A program made the position numbers and the translations under genes. Shown piece after piece: positions 53,493 through 61,275 of a stretch of DNA of 64,000 nucleotides. Each line of letters begins with the position of its first letter. Position 1 is the first letter of the stretch. Below the pieces are notes generated by a model that did not search any database, was not told where the DNA came from, and worked only from the letters and a program-made list of their open reading frames with translations. The stretch is from NCBI GenBank assembly GCA_020636475.1, contig JACJXU010000004.1, positions 124,001-188,000 of the forward strand, read 5' to 3'. The DNA is from Chitinophagales bacterium. Lineage in GTDB: Bacteria; Bacteroidota; Bacteroidia; Chitinophagales; UBA2359.

Positions 53493-54857
53493 ATGACCGA
53501 AGAGATTTACCTGCTCATTATTGCCATTTGCGCACTGCTAATTTTGTATTTTTTTATTAAAAACAAAAACAGCGCAAACGCAGAAAAACAACTAAAAAAC
53601 CAAGTCCAAATTTATTTTGCCGAGAAAACACAAGCCGAAAAATTGCAGGCACTCGCCGAAGAAAAATATAAGTTGCTTCAAAACGATGCTACCCAAAAAT
53701 ACGAGCAACTCCAACAACAACAAACCCGCGTAGAGCAACTTCAACAACAAAACAGCCGCCTTGATGCCGAGTTGGGACAAATACAACGCGCCTACACCGA
53801 GCAAAAAAACAATGCCGACCAACTCTACGAGCAATTTTCCCTTTCTTTCGAGCGGGTTGCCAACCAGTTGTTGGAAGACAAAAGTCAGAAATTTACCCAA
53901 CTCAATCGCGAACAAATGGGACACTTGCTGCAACCTTTGGCAGAAAGAATTAAGCATTTTGAGGAAAAAATACTACAAACCAACCTCGACGAAACCCGCC
54001 GCCACGCGAGTTTGTTGGAGCAAATAAAACAACTCTCCGACCTTAACAAACAAATGAGTACCGAAGCCCAAAATCTTAGTGCCGCTTTGAAAGGCGACAG
54101 TCGCGTACAAGGAAACTGGGGCGAAATGATTTTGGAAAGTATTTTAGAAAAATCGGGTTTGGTAAACAACCGCGAATACACGATACAGTCGAATTTTACC
54201 AACGAAAATGCCCAACGCCAACGCCCCGATGTGATTATTCATTTGCCCGAAAACCGCCACCTGATAATTGATGCCAAAGTATCGCTTACTGCCTACGAGC
54301 GTAGCACAAACCACAGTAATCCCGCCGATGCCGCCGCCGACATTAAAGCCCATGTAGCGTCTTTGCACCAACACATCACTCGCCTTGCTGCCAAGCAGTA
54401 CCAACAAATTTACCAACTCCAAAGCCTTGATTTTATCTTGCTTTTTGTGCCTATCGAAGCGGCGTTTTCGGTAGCCGTTCAGCACGACCCCAATTTGTTT
54501 AATAAAGCTTTCGAGCAGAATATTGTCATTGTGAGTCCTACTACCTTGCTGGCAACTATGCGCACCATCGCCAATATATGGCGGCAAGAGCAACTTACCC
54601 AAAATGCCATAGAAATAGCCCGCAAAGGTGGCGAGTTGTACGATAAAATGGCTGCTTTTGTAGAAGATATGGAAAAAATAGGCAAGCAATTGGACACTAC
54701 CCAAAACACATACCAAACTGCTATGCGAAAACTGAGTATGGGAAAAGGAAATATTTTGCGCAAAGCCGAAACGCTACGTTTGTTGGGTGCGCGCAACAGC
54801 AAAAAAATACCTAATCACCTCATTTCCGGTGACGATGAAAATACAGATGACGAATAA
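53493..54857 (+). CDS. rmuC: DNA recombination protein RmuC
   Basis: 454 residues: an N-terminal membrane helix (YLLIIAICALLILYFFI), a long coiled coil at about 30-200, then the RmuC domain with GNWGEMILESILEKSGL, QRPDVIIHLPENRHLIIDAKVSL, FILLFVPIEAAFSVAV and ISPTTLLATMRTI-type core. In E. coli it limits inverted-repeat recombination. The C-terminal tail is acidic (GDDENTDDE). Convergent with dnaN, 11 bases apart. Confidence 0.92.
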   Translation: MTEEIYLLIIAICALLILYFFIKNKNSANAEKQLKNQVQIYFAEKTQAEKLQALAEEKYKLLQNDATQKYEQLQQQQTRVEQLQQQNSRLDAELGQIQRAYTEQKNNADQLYEQFSLSFERVANQLLEDKSQKFTQLNREQMGHLLQPLAERIKHFEEKILQTNLDETRRHASLLEQIKQLSDLNKQMSTEAQNLSAALKGDSRVQGNWGEMILESILEKSGLVNNREYTIQSNFTNENAQRQRPDVIIHLPENRHLIIDAKVSLTAYERSTNHSNPADAAADIKAHVASLHQHITRLAAKQYQQIYQLQSLDFILLFVPIEAAFSVAVQHDPNLFNKAFEQNIVIVSPTTLLATMRTIANIWRQEQLTQNAIEIARKGGELYDKMAAFVEDMEKIGKQLDTTQNTYQTAMRKLSMGKGNILRKAETLRLLGARNSKKIPNHLISGDDENTDDE

Positions 54858-54868
54858 TTTTTCACCAC

Positions 54869-55987
54869 TTACACATTCATCATTATTGGCATAATAAGCA
54901 TTAAAATGTCCTCATTTTCATTCATTTCCGTAGGAACAATAATGCCGGCGCGGGTAGGCGTAGATAATTTTAAGGTAATTTCTTCGGAATCCAATACGCT
55001 TAAAATTTCCAACAAAAATTTTGCATTAAAAGCAATATCCATCGGCTCGCCTTGGTATTCGCAGAAAAGTGTTTCGCTGGCAGCATTAGAAAAATCAATG
55101 TCTTCGGCAGAAAGTTCTAAAGTATCTTGGCTGAGTTTCAACACCACCTGATACGTGCTTTTGCTGGAATAAATGGCAATACGGCGCAAGGCATTATAAA
55201 AATTGCTGCGATTAATGGTGAGGTCTAATTCATTGTTGCGGGGAATTACATTGTTGTAGTCGGGAAAACGCGCATCAATGAGGCGGCAACTGAGTTGCAA
55301 TTGCCCGAAGCGGAAAAAAGCATTTTTTTCATTAAACGAAATATGTACCTCTTCGTTGGTTTTTGCAAGGGCATTTTTTACCAATCCCAAGGCTTTTTTG
55401 GGCAAAATGAAACTCGAAAATTGGGAGGAAGTAACATTTCCCGAAGAAAATTTCACCAATTTGTGTGCATCGGTAGCGACAAAGTTGGTGCCGTTTTGGT
55501 CGGTAGAGAAAAACACACCACTCATAGCGGGGCGCAAGTCGTCTGTGCCCACCGCAAAAAGCGTATTGGTAATAGCTCGATGCAAAAGTGCAGGTTCAAC
55601 GCTTATTTCCATCGTATCTTCGGCAGAAGGCGTTTGTGGAAACTCGTCGCCATCTTCGCCTGTAAGTTTGTAATGACCGTTTTGGGTAATAATTTCTATG
55701 GCGAGATTATTGTCATTAATGTTAAATTCCAAGGGCTGGTCGGGCAATGCTTTTAGTGTATCCAATAAAATGCGCGCCGGAATAGCTACTTTTCCGCTAT
55801 CGGTCGAGTCTATTTTTATACGACTTGTCATAGCCGTTTCAAGGTCGCTCGCCGAAATCATCAAATCATTTCCTTGAATATCGAACAAAAAGTCTTCTAA
55901 AATAGGTAGCACAGAGTTGGTACTAATTGCGCCCGAGAGCGTATTCAACTCGCTTAAAATAACATCACGTGATACAACAAACTTCAT
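54869..55987 (-). CDS. dnaN: DNA polymerase III beta sliding clamp
   Basis: 372 residues, the normal length for a three-domain beta clamp. Segments: MKFVVSRDVILSELNTLSGAIS, PILEDFLFDIQGNDLMISASDLETAM, then GVFFSTDQNGTNFVATDAHKLV, RLIDARFPDYNNVIP, and the C-terminal ILMLIMPIMMNV strand (usually PMRL-type). dnaA, the usual neighbour in many bacteria, is not in view; dnaN is commonly separate from dnaA in Bacteroidota. Confidence 0.97.
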   Translation of the reverse strand: MKFVVSRDVILSELNTLSGAISTNSVLPILEDFLFDIQGNDLMISASDLETAMTSRIKIDSTDSGKVAIPARILLDTLKALPDQPLEFNINDNNLAIEIITQNGHYKLTGEDGDEFPQTPSAEDTMEISVEPALLHRAITNTLFAVGTDDLRPAMSGVFFSTDQNGTNFVATDAHKLVKFSSGNVTSSQFSSFILPKKALGLVKNALAKTNEEVHISFNEKNAFFRFGQLQLSCRLIDARFPDYNNVIPRNNELDLTINRSNFYNALRRIAIYSSKSTYQVVLKLSQDTLELSAEDIDFSNAASETLFCEYQGEPMDIAFNAKFLLEILSVLDSEEITLKLSTPTRAGIIVPTEMNENEDILMLIMPIMMNV

Positions 55988-56040
55988 AAAATTTTGCCTA
56001 ATTTTTAATAATTATCCTTTTTAAGAAAAAAAACGAACAA

Positions 56041-56068
56041 CAAAGATACGGCTTTATCTGCAGACAAA
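56041..56068 (-). promoter_or_regulatory. Promoter of dnaN
   Basis: On the minus strand TTTG (56065-56068), 16 bases, then TATCTTTG (56041-56048). The leader would be about 50 bases. The spacer is a little short for the consensus. Confidence 0.5.
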
Positions 56069-56143
56069 AAGGGTATCATTTGTCTAAAAAATAATTTTTA
56101 TATGCCCAAAGCACAAATATTTTGCAGCTAAAATAATGCCATT

Positions 56144-56806
56144 TTATTCGAAGCCATCGTGTAGTGTTTGCGAAATGAGATTATGCTCATCGGCTTGGTA
56201 ATAAATTTTTATTCGGGCGGTATCGTTCAGAAAATTAATTTTACTTATTTCTACTTGCCGGATATCTAATCCGGTGCGTTTTTTCAAATCGTTTAACAAA
56301 ATGTGCTTGTTTTCCGGCACAATATTTTCAATTTTTTCGTATAAAATAACTTGCACCGACAGTTTTTTGCGAATCCAAATGCGTTGGAGGTAATAAATAA
56401 TGCCAATGATAAACAAATCGGTAAATAACAACTCGGCATAAGATACTTTTTTGTTGCTGATGGCATGAATTACCGCCAAGGCGATGATGCAAAAAAGATA
56501 CGTCATTTCCATAACCGGCAAGGTAATGGTGCGATAGCGCAAAATGGAAAACAAGGCAAAAATACCAAAGGCAAAGCCGAGTTCCAATTTCATTTCGCCC
56601 AGCAGATTGCACACAAAAAACACCAATATATTAAAAATAAAAAAAGTAAAAAGATACTCTTTGTCTTTGCGTGCCGGATAATATATTTTGCGGACAATGA
56701 TGTATGTAACCGTCAAATCCAACAACAAGCGAAATACCAGATTCAGTAAATCTTGTACGTCTATTAGTTTTATATCAAAAAACTTGATGCTTTCTATCCA
56801 TTCCAT
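56144..56806 (-). CDS. DUF4956 membrane protein
   Basis: 220 residues with about four membrane segments. The family core is FGFAFGIFALFSILRYRTITLPVMEMTYLFCIIALAVIHAI-like (here beginning LGFAFGIFALFSILRYR), followed by a cytoplasmic domain of about 75 residues. Function unknown; the fold is MgtC-like in appearance. The gene starts 19 bases after a VTC-domain gene on the same strand. This pairing recurs elsewhere and suggests a polyphosphate-related or cell-surface role. Confidence 0.85.
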   Translation of the reverse strand: MEWIESIKFFDIKLIDVQDLLNLVFRLLLDLTVTYIIVRKIYYPARKDKEYLFTFFIFNILVFFVCNLLGEMKLELGFAFGIFALFSILRYRTITLPVMEMTYLFCIIALAVIHAISNKKVSYAELLFTDLFIIGIIYYLQRIWIRKKLSVQVILYEKIENIVPENKHILLNDLKKRTGLDIRQVEISKINFLNDTARIKIYYQADEHNLISQTLHDGFE

Positions 56807-56825
56807 TGGGTGAAATAACTAAACT

Positions 56826-57566
56826 TTAAACTATTTTTTGTAAAAGTGCCTTAAAGCGATTGCGTTTTAGGGCTGTATTCGTTAGTGCCATACCTACACA
56901 ATACTTGCTAAACGTCTGCGGGCGAATATGTTGTTGCTTTAAGTGGCGCAAAAGTATCGAATTCGAAGCGATTTTATCTTGCTTTAGCTCCACAATAACC
57001 CATTTTTTTAATATTACTAAAGGCAAATGCGCCATTTGCGGTGTTGCATATTCCAAAAACATATCGAAAGTAGCACGCTCGCTAAATGCTTTATCCGCCA
57101 TAGTAATTCTATAAAAATTTACATACAGCATTGGTTTGTAGCTATTGGAGGCGTGTGGCAACTGCAATAAGGCATTTTTTTCGGGCAAATGCTTGCTTAT
57201 TTCTTGTACGGCAAGTCGTTTTTTTTGGGTTCGCCCGGTATTGGTTTTGTATTTGCTTTCCAAAAAACACACACCTGTGTCCGTATATTGGCGATATCTT
57301 ACTTTATACCTATTGCCGTTTTTGTTGTGGTGTTGTAGGTAGTTTTCGTAGTCGGGCGTATCGAAGTACAAGTTTTGATAAGGAATAATATTTCGCTTAT
57401 TTACTGCCAAAACATTATACGCTTCACTTAGTGTGGGCAACAACTGCATAAACTCTTCGGTGTGCAACAAATATTTGGTATCTACCCTATTGAGCAATGC
57501 CACACGATTAATTTCTGTTAAATCAATCGTTAAAAAATTATTTAAACTTGCTTGAATATCTTTCAT
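56826..57566 (-). CDS. VTC-domain polyphosphate polymerase-like protein
   Basis: 246 residues. Triphosphate-tunnel fold: NRVDTKYLLH, NLYFDTPDYENYLQHHN, RYKVRYRQY, CFLESKYKTNTGRTQKKR and VIVELKQDKIA. The basic residues (K in DTKY, R in RYKVRYR, K in ESKYK) and the acidic Glu in VELKQ line the active-site tunnel. In yeast VTC4 this domain makes polyphosphate from ATP. No membrane segments of its own; the adjoining DUF4956 protein may provide the membrane part. Confidence 0.85.
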   Translation of the reverse strand: MKDIQASLNNFLTIDLTEINRVALLNRVDTKYLLHTEEFMQLLPTLSEAYNVLAVNKRNIIPYQNLYFDTPDYENYLQHHNKNGNRYKVRYRQYTDTGVCFLESKYKTNTGRTQKKRLAVQEISKHLPEKNALLQLPHASNSYKPMLYVNFYRITMADKAFSERATFDMFLEYATPQMAHLPLVILKKWVIVELKQDKIASNSILLRHLKQQHIRPQTFSKYCVGMALTNTALKRNRFKALLQKIV

Positions 57567-57581
57567 TTACAGGTGTTGCAT

Positions 57582-57589
57582 TATCTTTG
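57582..57589 (+). promoter_or_regulatory. -7 element TATCTTTG upstream of the rhodanese gene
   Basis: TATCTTTG matches TAnnTTTG, 91 bases before the ATG at 57680. A TTTC 17 bases up is the only -33 candidate. Confidence 0.35.
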
Positions 57590-57679
57590 CAAAAACATTT
57601 TTCACTCATTTTTCTTTATTAAAAAGTGAATTCTTAAAAATTATTTCACAACAAAATTTTTTAAATTTAATAAATTCTT

Positions 57680-58138
57680 ATGAAACAATTATTTTTCCTT
57701 TGCGTATTGGCAACTATTTCATTTATGAGTTGCCAGAGCGAACCTACTGAAACCAAAAAGAGCGAGTCGCCGGAACACACTACCGAAACCAAAAGCGGTG
57801 AAGTATTAAACCGAGATTTTAATACTATGGAGGTTGCCGAATTGAAACAGGTTTTGGATAACAACAGCGACAATATAATTTTAGTGGATGTTCGTACACC
57901 CGAAGAAGTGGCGCAAGGCATTATTGACGGCGCAAAAGTTATTGATTTTTCTTCTTCCGACTTTGGCGACCAAATAAAACAACTCCCCGAAGGCAAAAAA
58001 GTAATAATGTATTGCGCCGTAGGTGGACGTAGTGCGCGCGCTTGTGCTATGCTTAGTGGCACTGGTCGTGGCGATGTATATAATCTTCGCGGCGGTATAG
58101 AAGCATGGAAACGTGCGGGCTATCCATTGGCAAAATAA
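57680..58138 (+). CDS. Rhodanese-domain lipoprotein
   Basis: 152 residues. Lipobox in ATISFMSC. An acidic linker of about 35 residues, then one rhodanese domain: NIILVDVRTPEEVAQGIIDGA, and the active-site loop VIMYCAVGGRSARACAML with the catalytic Cys and Arg, ending NLRGGIEAWKRAGYPLAK. Periplasm- or surface-facing sulfur transferase, substrate unknown. Its stop directly precedes the GSCFA gene start (TAAATG), so the two are cotranscribed. Confidence 0.88.
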   Translation: MKQLFFLCVLATISFMSCQSEPTETKKSESPEHTTETKSGEVLNRDFNTMEVAELKQVLDNNSDNIILVDVRTPEEVAQGIIDGAKVIDFSSSDFGDQIKQLPEGKKVIMYCAVGGRSARACAMLSGTGRGDVYNLRGGIEAWKRAGYPLAK

Positions 58139-59149
58139 ATGTCGGATTTTCGCACCAAAATAACGCCTTCCCACGAAGGTTTGTCTATAAGTGTCAATGC
58201 GCCAATATTATTAGCAGGCTCTTGCTTCGCCGAAAATATTGGCGCATTGCTGCGTCAGCACCACTTTGAAACATTACAAAATCCTTCGGGCATCGTTTTC
58301 AATCCGGTTTCCATTGCTCATTTGTTGCAACAAGCCTGCCGTAATAAGCAATTTTCTGAGCAAGATGTCTTGTTTTTTGAAGGACAATACCTCAGTTTGG
58401 CACATCATAGTGAGCTTTCGCGCAATAATTTAGCCGAAATGCAAAGCGTATTAACACAAAAAACAGAGCAAACACGGCAATTTTTACAAAAAGCGCAACT
58501 ACTAATTCTTAGTTTGGGTACTTCTATTGTTTATAAACACGTAGCAACTGAAACTATTGTTGCCAACTGTCATAAATTGCCTGCCCGAGACTTTGAAACT
58601 TTTCGCCTTTCGCCGGAACAAATAAGTGATAGTTTGGCCAATGCATTTGCCGATTGTTGGGAAATAAATCCTTCCTTAAAAATACTCCTTACCGTAAGTC
58701 CTATAAGGCACTGGCGTAGTGGCTATCACCAAAACCAACTGAGTAAGGCGGCTTTGCTTTTGGCGGTTGATGCGCTACAAAAACGCTTTGGGCAGCAGTG
58801 TTTTTATTTTCCGGCGTATGAGTTGCTGTTAGATGACTTGCGCGACTATCGTTTTTATGCTGCCGACATGTTGCATCCTTCTGCCGAGGCGGTACAATAC
58901 ATTTGGCAACATTTTGTAAATACTTATTTTGATGAACGGGCAAAAAACTTGGTGAATTTGATGGAAAAAATTAACAGAGCAAAAACGCACCGCCCAAGGC
59001 AACAGAACAGTGCGGCGTATATGTCTTTTTTGCAAGCACAGTTGCTACAAGTACATGAAGCGGCTTTACATTTTCCCGAAATAGATTTTTCACCATCGAA
59101 AAGCTATTTTTTGGAAGAAATAAATCGTGTTGGAGAGAAATTGACGTGA
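58139..59149 (+). CDS. GSCFA domain protein
   Basis: 336 residues. The name-giving motif is LLAGSCFAENIGALLRQHHF, followed by NPSGIVFNPVSIAHLLQQA, then LLILSLGTSIVYKH, LTVSPIRHWRSGYHQNQLSKA and RFYAADMLHPSAEAVQYIW. This block order resembles SGNH/GDSL hydrolases (Ser in GSCF, Asp/His in DMLHPS). A conserved Bacteroidota/proteobacterial family whose substrate is unknown. Translationally linked to the rhodanese gene. Confidence 0.93.
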   Translation: MSDFRTKITPSHEGLSISVNAPILLAGSCFAENIGALLRQHHFETLQNPSGIVFNPVSIAHLLQQACRNKQFSEQDVLFFEGQYLSLAHHSELSRNNLAEMQSVLTQKTEQTRQFLQKAQLLILSLGTSIVYKHVATETIVANCHKLPARDFETFRLSPEQISDSLANAFADCWEINPSLKILLTVSPIRHWRSGYHQNQLSKAALLLAVDALQKRFGQQCFYFPAYELLLDDLRDYRFYAADMLHPSAEAVQYIWQHFVNTYFDERAKNLVNLMEKINRAKTHRPRQQNSAAYMSFLQAQLLQVHEAALHFPEIDFSPSKSYFLEEINRVGEKLT

Positions 59150-59312
59150 TGTAAGAGTTTATATGCACGGCGTACGACAAGAGTAGTACAGATACTTTGC
59201 CTTGAAACAAAATAAAAGCCCAAAAATGATGCGAACGAGAACGTCATTGCTGTGCGAAACTCGGAGATGCTTCATTTCATTTAGTAGGATTAATTGTGTT
59301 TAATACTATCTG

Positions 59313-61079
59313 CTATACATTATAAATCTCGGCGATTTCGGCGGCGTATTTATCTAATACTTTTTTGCGTTTTACTTTGAGCGTAGGGGTGAGTTCGCCG
59401 CCGTCTATCGTCCACTCTTTGGGCAGTAGTTTGAATCGTTTTACTTGTTCTATTTTGCCAAAATGTGGATTGTATTCATCGCAAATGCTTTGGTAAAGGG
59501 CTTTTACCGCTTCTTGCTTAATCATTGTTTCGGGCGAATCGTTGGGTATGCCCTTTTCCTTGCAATAAACCTTGAGTGCTTCAAAACTTGGCACTATCAG
59601 CGCGCCCACAAATTTTTCGTCGTTTCCGGTAATCATTATTTGCTCAATAAAAGTAGATTCCACGAACTTGTTTTCGATGGGTTGCGGTGCTACGTATTTT
59701 CCGCCGGAAGTTTTGAAAAGTTGTTTTATGCGGTCGGTAATTTTAAGGTATTTTCCATCGACTAATTCGCCCACATCGCCTGTATGAAACCAGCCATCTG
59801 CATCTATTACTTCTGCTGTAGCATCAGGACGATTGTAGTAGCCCATCATTATATTGTCGCCTTTGGCAAGGATTTCGCCGTTTTCTGGATTAATTTTTAT
59901 GGTTACGTCCGGTACTGCCATTCCTACAGTTCCCATTTTGGTATTTATTTCATCAAAACGATTGATACAAAGGGCGGGTGAAGTTTCGGTAAGTCCATAA
60001 CCTTGTCTTACGGGAATACCTGCGGCATTGAATATTTTTTCGAGGCGAAATTGCAGCGCGGCAGCTCCGGTACAAATTCCTTTAATTTCACCACCTAAGG
60101 CTTCTTTCCATTTGCTAAACACTAATTTTCGGGCAATATTGAGTTGGGCATAATAGAAAGGGCTTTTGCCTTTGTGGTCGTACTCCAAGCCTAAATCAAT
60201 TGCCCAATAGAACAACTTTTTCTTAATTCCGGTCAATTCTTCGCCTTTTGCCATTATTTTATCATACACTTTTTCCAGCAAGCGCGGCACAGTAGTAAAA
60301 AAGTGCGGCTTCACGTCTTTGAGGTCTTCGCCAATAGTGTCCATGTTTTGGGCGTAATAAATAGAACAGCCCGTAGCCATATAGGTATAAGAAACCATGC
60401 GTTCAAAAATATGACACAGCGGTAAAAAGCTAAGGGTACGCACGTCTTTGTTTAAGGGAATTACGGGCATTACAGAATGAATATTGCTCACAATATTGTT
60501 GTGGGAAAGCATTACGCCCTTGGGCAAGCCCGTAGTGCCGGAAGTGTATATGATAGTGGCAACATTTTTAGGGTCAATGTTTTTCTTTATCTTATCAACG
60601 TCATCGAAAGGTCCGTTTAGACCCAATTTTTTTATTTCGTCCCAATTCGTAGCTCCTTCTATGGTGTCGAAGGTCAAAATTTTTCCTAAAGAAGGTACAT
60701 CTTCCTTGAAAGAGCGCACTTTATCCAGCAAAGTTTTGTCGGACACAAAGGCTACTTTTACCGAAGCGTCATTGAAAATAAACCGAAACTCTTCGATGGA
60801 AATGGTAGGATATATTGGCACTACAATTACGCCAATTTGCAAGGCAGCCTGGTCCACAATATTCCATTCGGGGCGGTTATTGGCAATAATAGCAATAGTA
60901 TCGCCTTGTTTTAGCCCAAACTTCAACAATCCTAAACTTGTCTGATTGATGAGTTTTACCACTTCGGCGGTGCTGTACTTGCGCCAAACATTGTTTTCCT
61001 TAGCAGCTAAGGCATCTTCCTGCGGATATTTTTCCAACTGGTAGTAGGGAATGTCAAATAAACGGGTGAAATTCTTCAT
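59313..61079 (-). CDS. Long-chain acyl-CoA synthetase
   Basis: 588 residues, ANL superfamily. Motifs: TIIYTSGTTGLPKGVMLSHNNI (phosphate loop), YGLTETSPALCINR, GDVGELVDGKYLKITDRIKQLFKTSGGKYVAPQPIE (hinge), and KVKRKKVLDKYAAEI with a basic tail where the catalytic Lys sits. Activates long-chain fatty acids to CoA esters for breakdown or lipid synthesis. FadD15-type of Bacteroidota/Actinobacteria by length and hinge. No signal peptide. Confidence 0.9.
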   Translation of the reverse strand: MKNFTRLFDIPYYQLEKYPQEDALAAKENNVWRKYSTAEVVKLINQTSLGLLKFGLKQGDTIAIIANNRPEWNIVDQAALQIGVIVVPIYPTISIEEFRFIFNDASVKVAFVSDKTLLDKVRSFKEDVPSLGKILTFDTIEGATNWDEIKKLGLNGPFDDVDKIKKNIDPKNVATIIYTSGTTGLPKGVMLSHNNIVSNIHSVMPVIPLNKDVRTLSFLPLCHIFERMVSYTYMATGCSIYYAQNMDTIGEDLKDVKPHFFTTVPRLLEKVYDKIMAKGEELTGIKKKLFYWAIDLGLEYDHKGKSPFYYAQLNIARKLVFSKWKEALGGEIKGICTGAAALQFRLEKIFNAAGIPVRQGYGLTETSPALCINRFDEINTKMGTVGMAVPDVTIKINPENGEILAKGDNIMMGYYNRPDATAEVIDADGWFHTGDVGELVDGKYLKITDRIKQLFKTSGGKYVAPQPIENKFVESTFIEQIMITGNDEKFVGALIVPSFEALKVYCKEKGIPNDSPETMIKQEAVKALYQSICDEYNPHFGKIEQVKRFKLLPKEWTIDGGELTPTLKVKRKKVLDKYAAEIAEIYNV

Positions 61080-61202
61080 ACGGTAGCAATCTTTTTTATA
61101 GGTTTTGCTAAATTATTAATTTTATAGTAATAAAAAAAGTTACAAGAATTTATTAGTGAAAATTTTGGCTTGACAAAGCCACTTTGTATGTCTCCAAAAA
61201 TA

Positions 61203-61245
61203 ACAAGCCTCCAAGTAGTGGTATCTCGGAGGCTTGTGTTTGGCT
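61203..61245 (-). terminator. Terminator of the DUF11-repeat gene
   Basis: ACAAGCCTCC (61203-61212) and GGAGGCTTGT (61228-61237) form a perfect 10-bp stem. On the minus strand the stem is followed by TATTTTTGG. It lies 39 bases after the stop at 61276. Confidence 0.75.
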
Positions 61246-61275
61246 ATTTTAATTATGACAAAAAATAGTGGTTCT

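Noticed and set aside
59150..59312. Repeat remnant between GSCFA and acyl-CoA synthetase genes
   Set aside because: A GGAGATGCTTC-type string recalls Bacteroidota intergenic repeats, but without a second arm or a copy in the window it cannot be supported.
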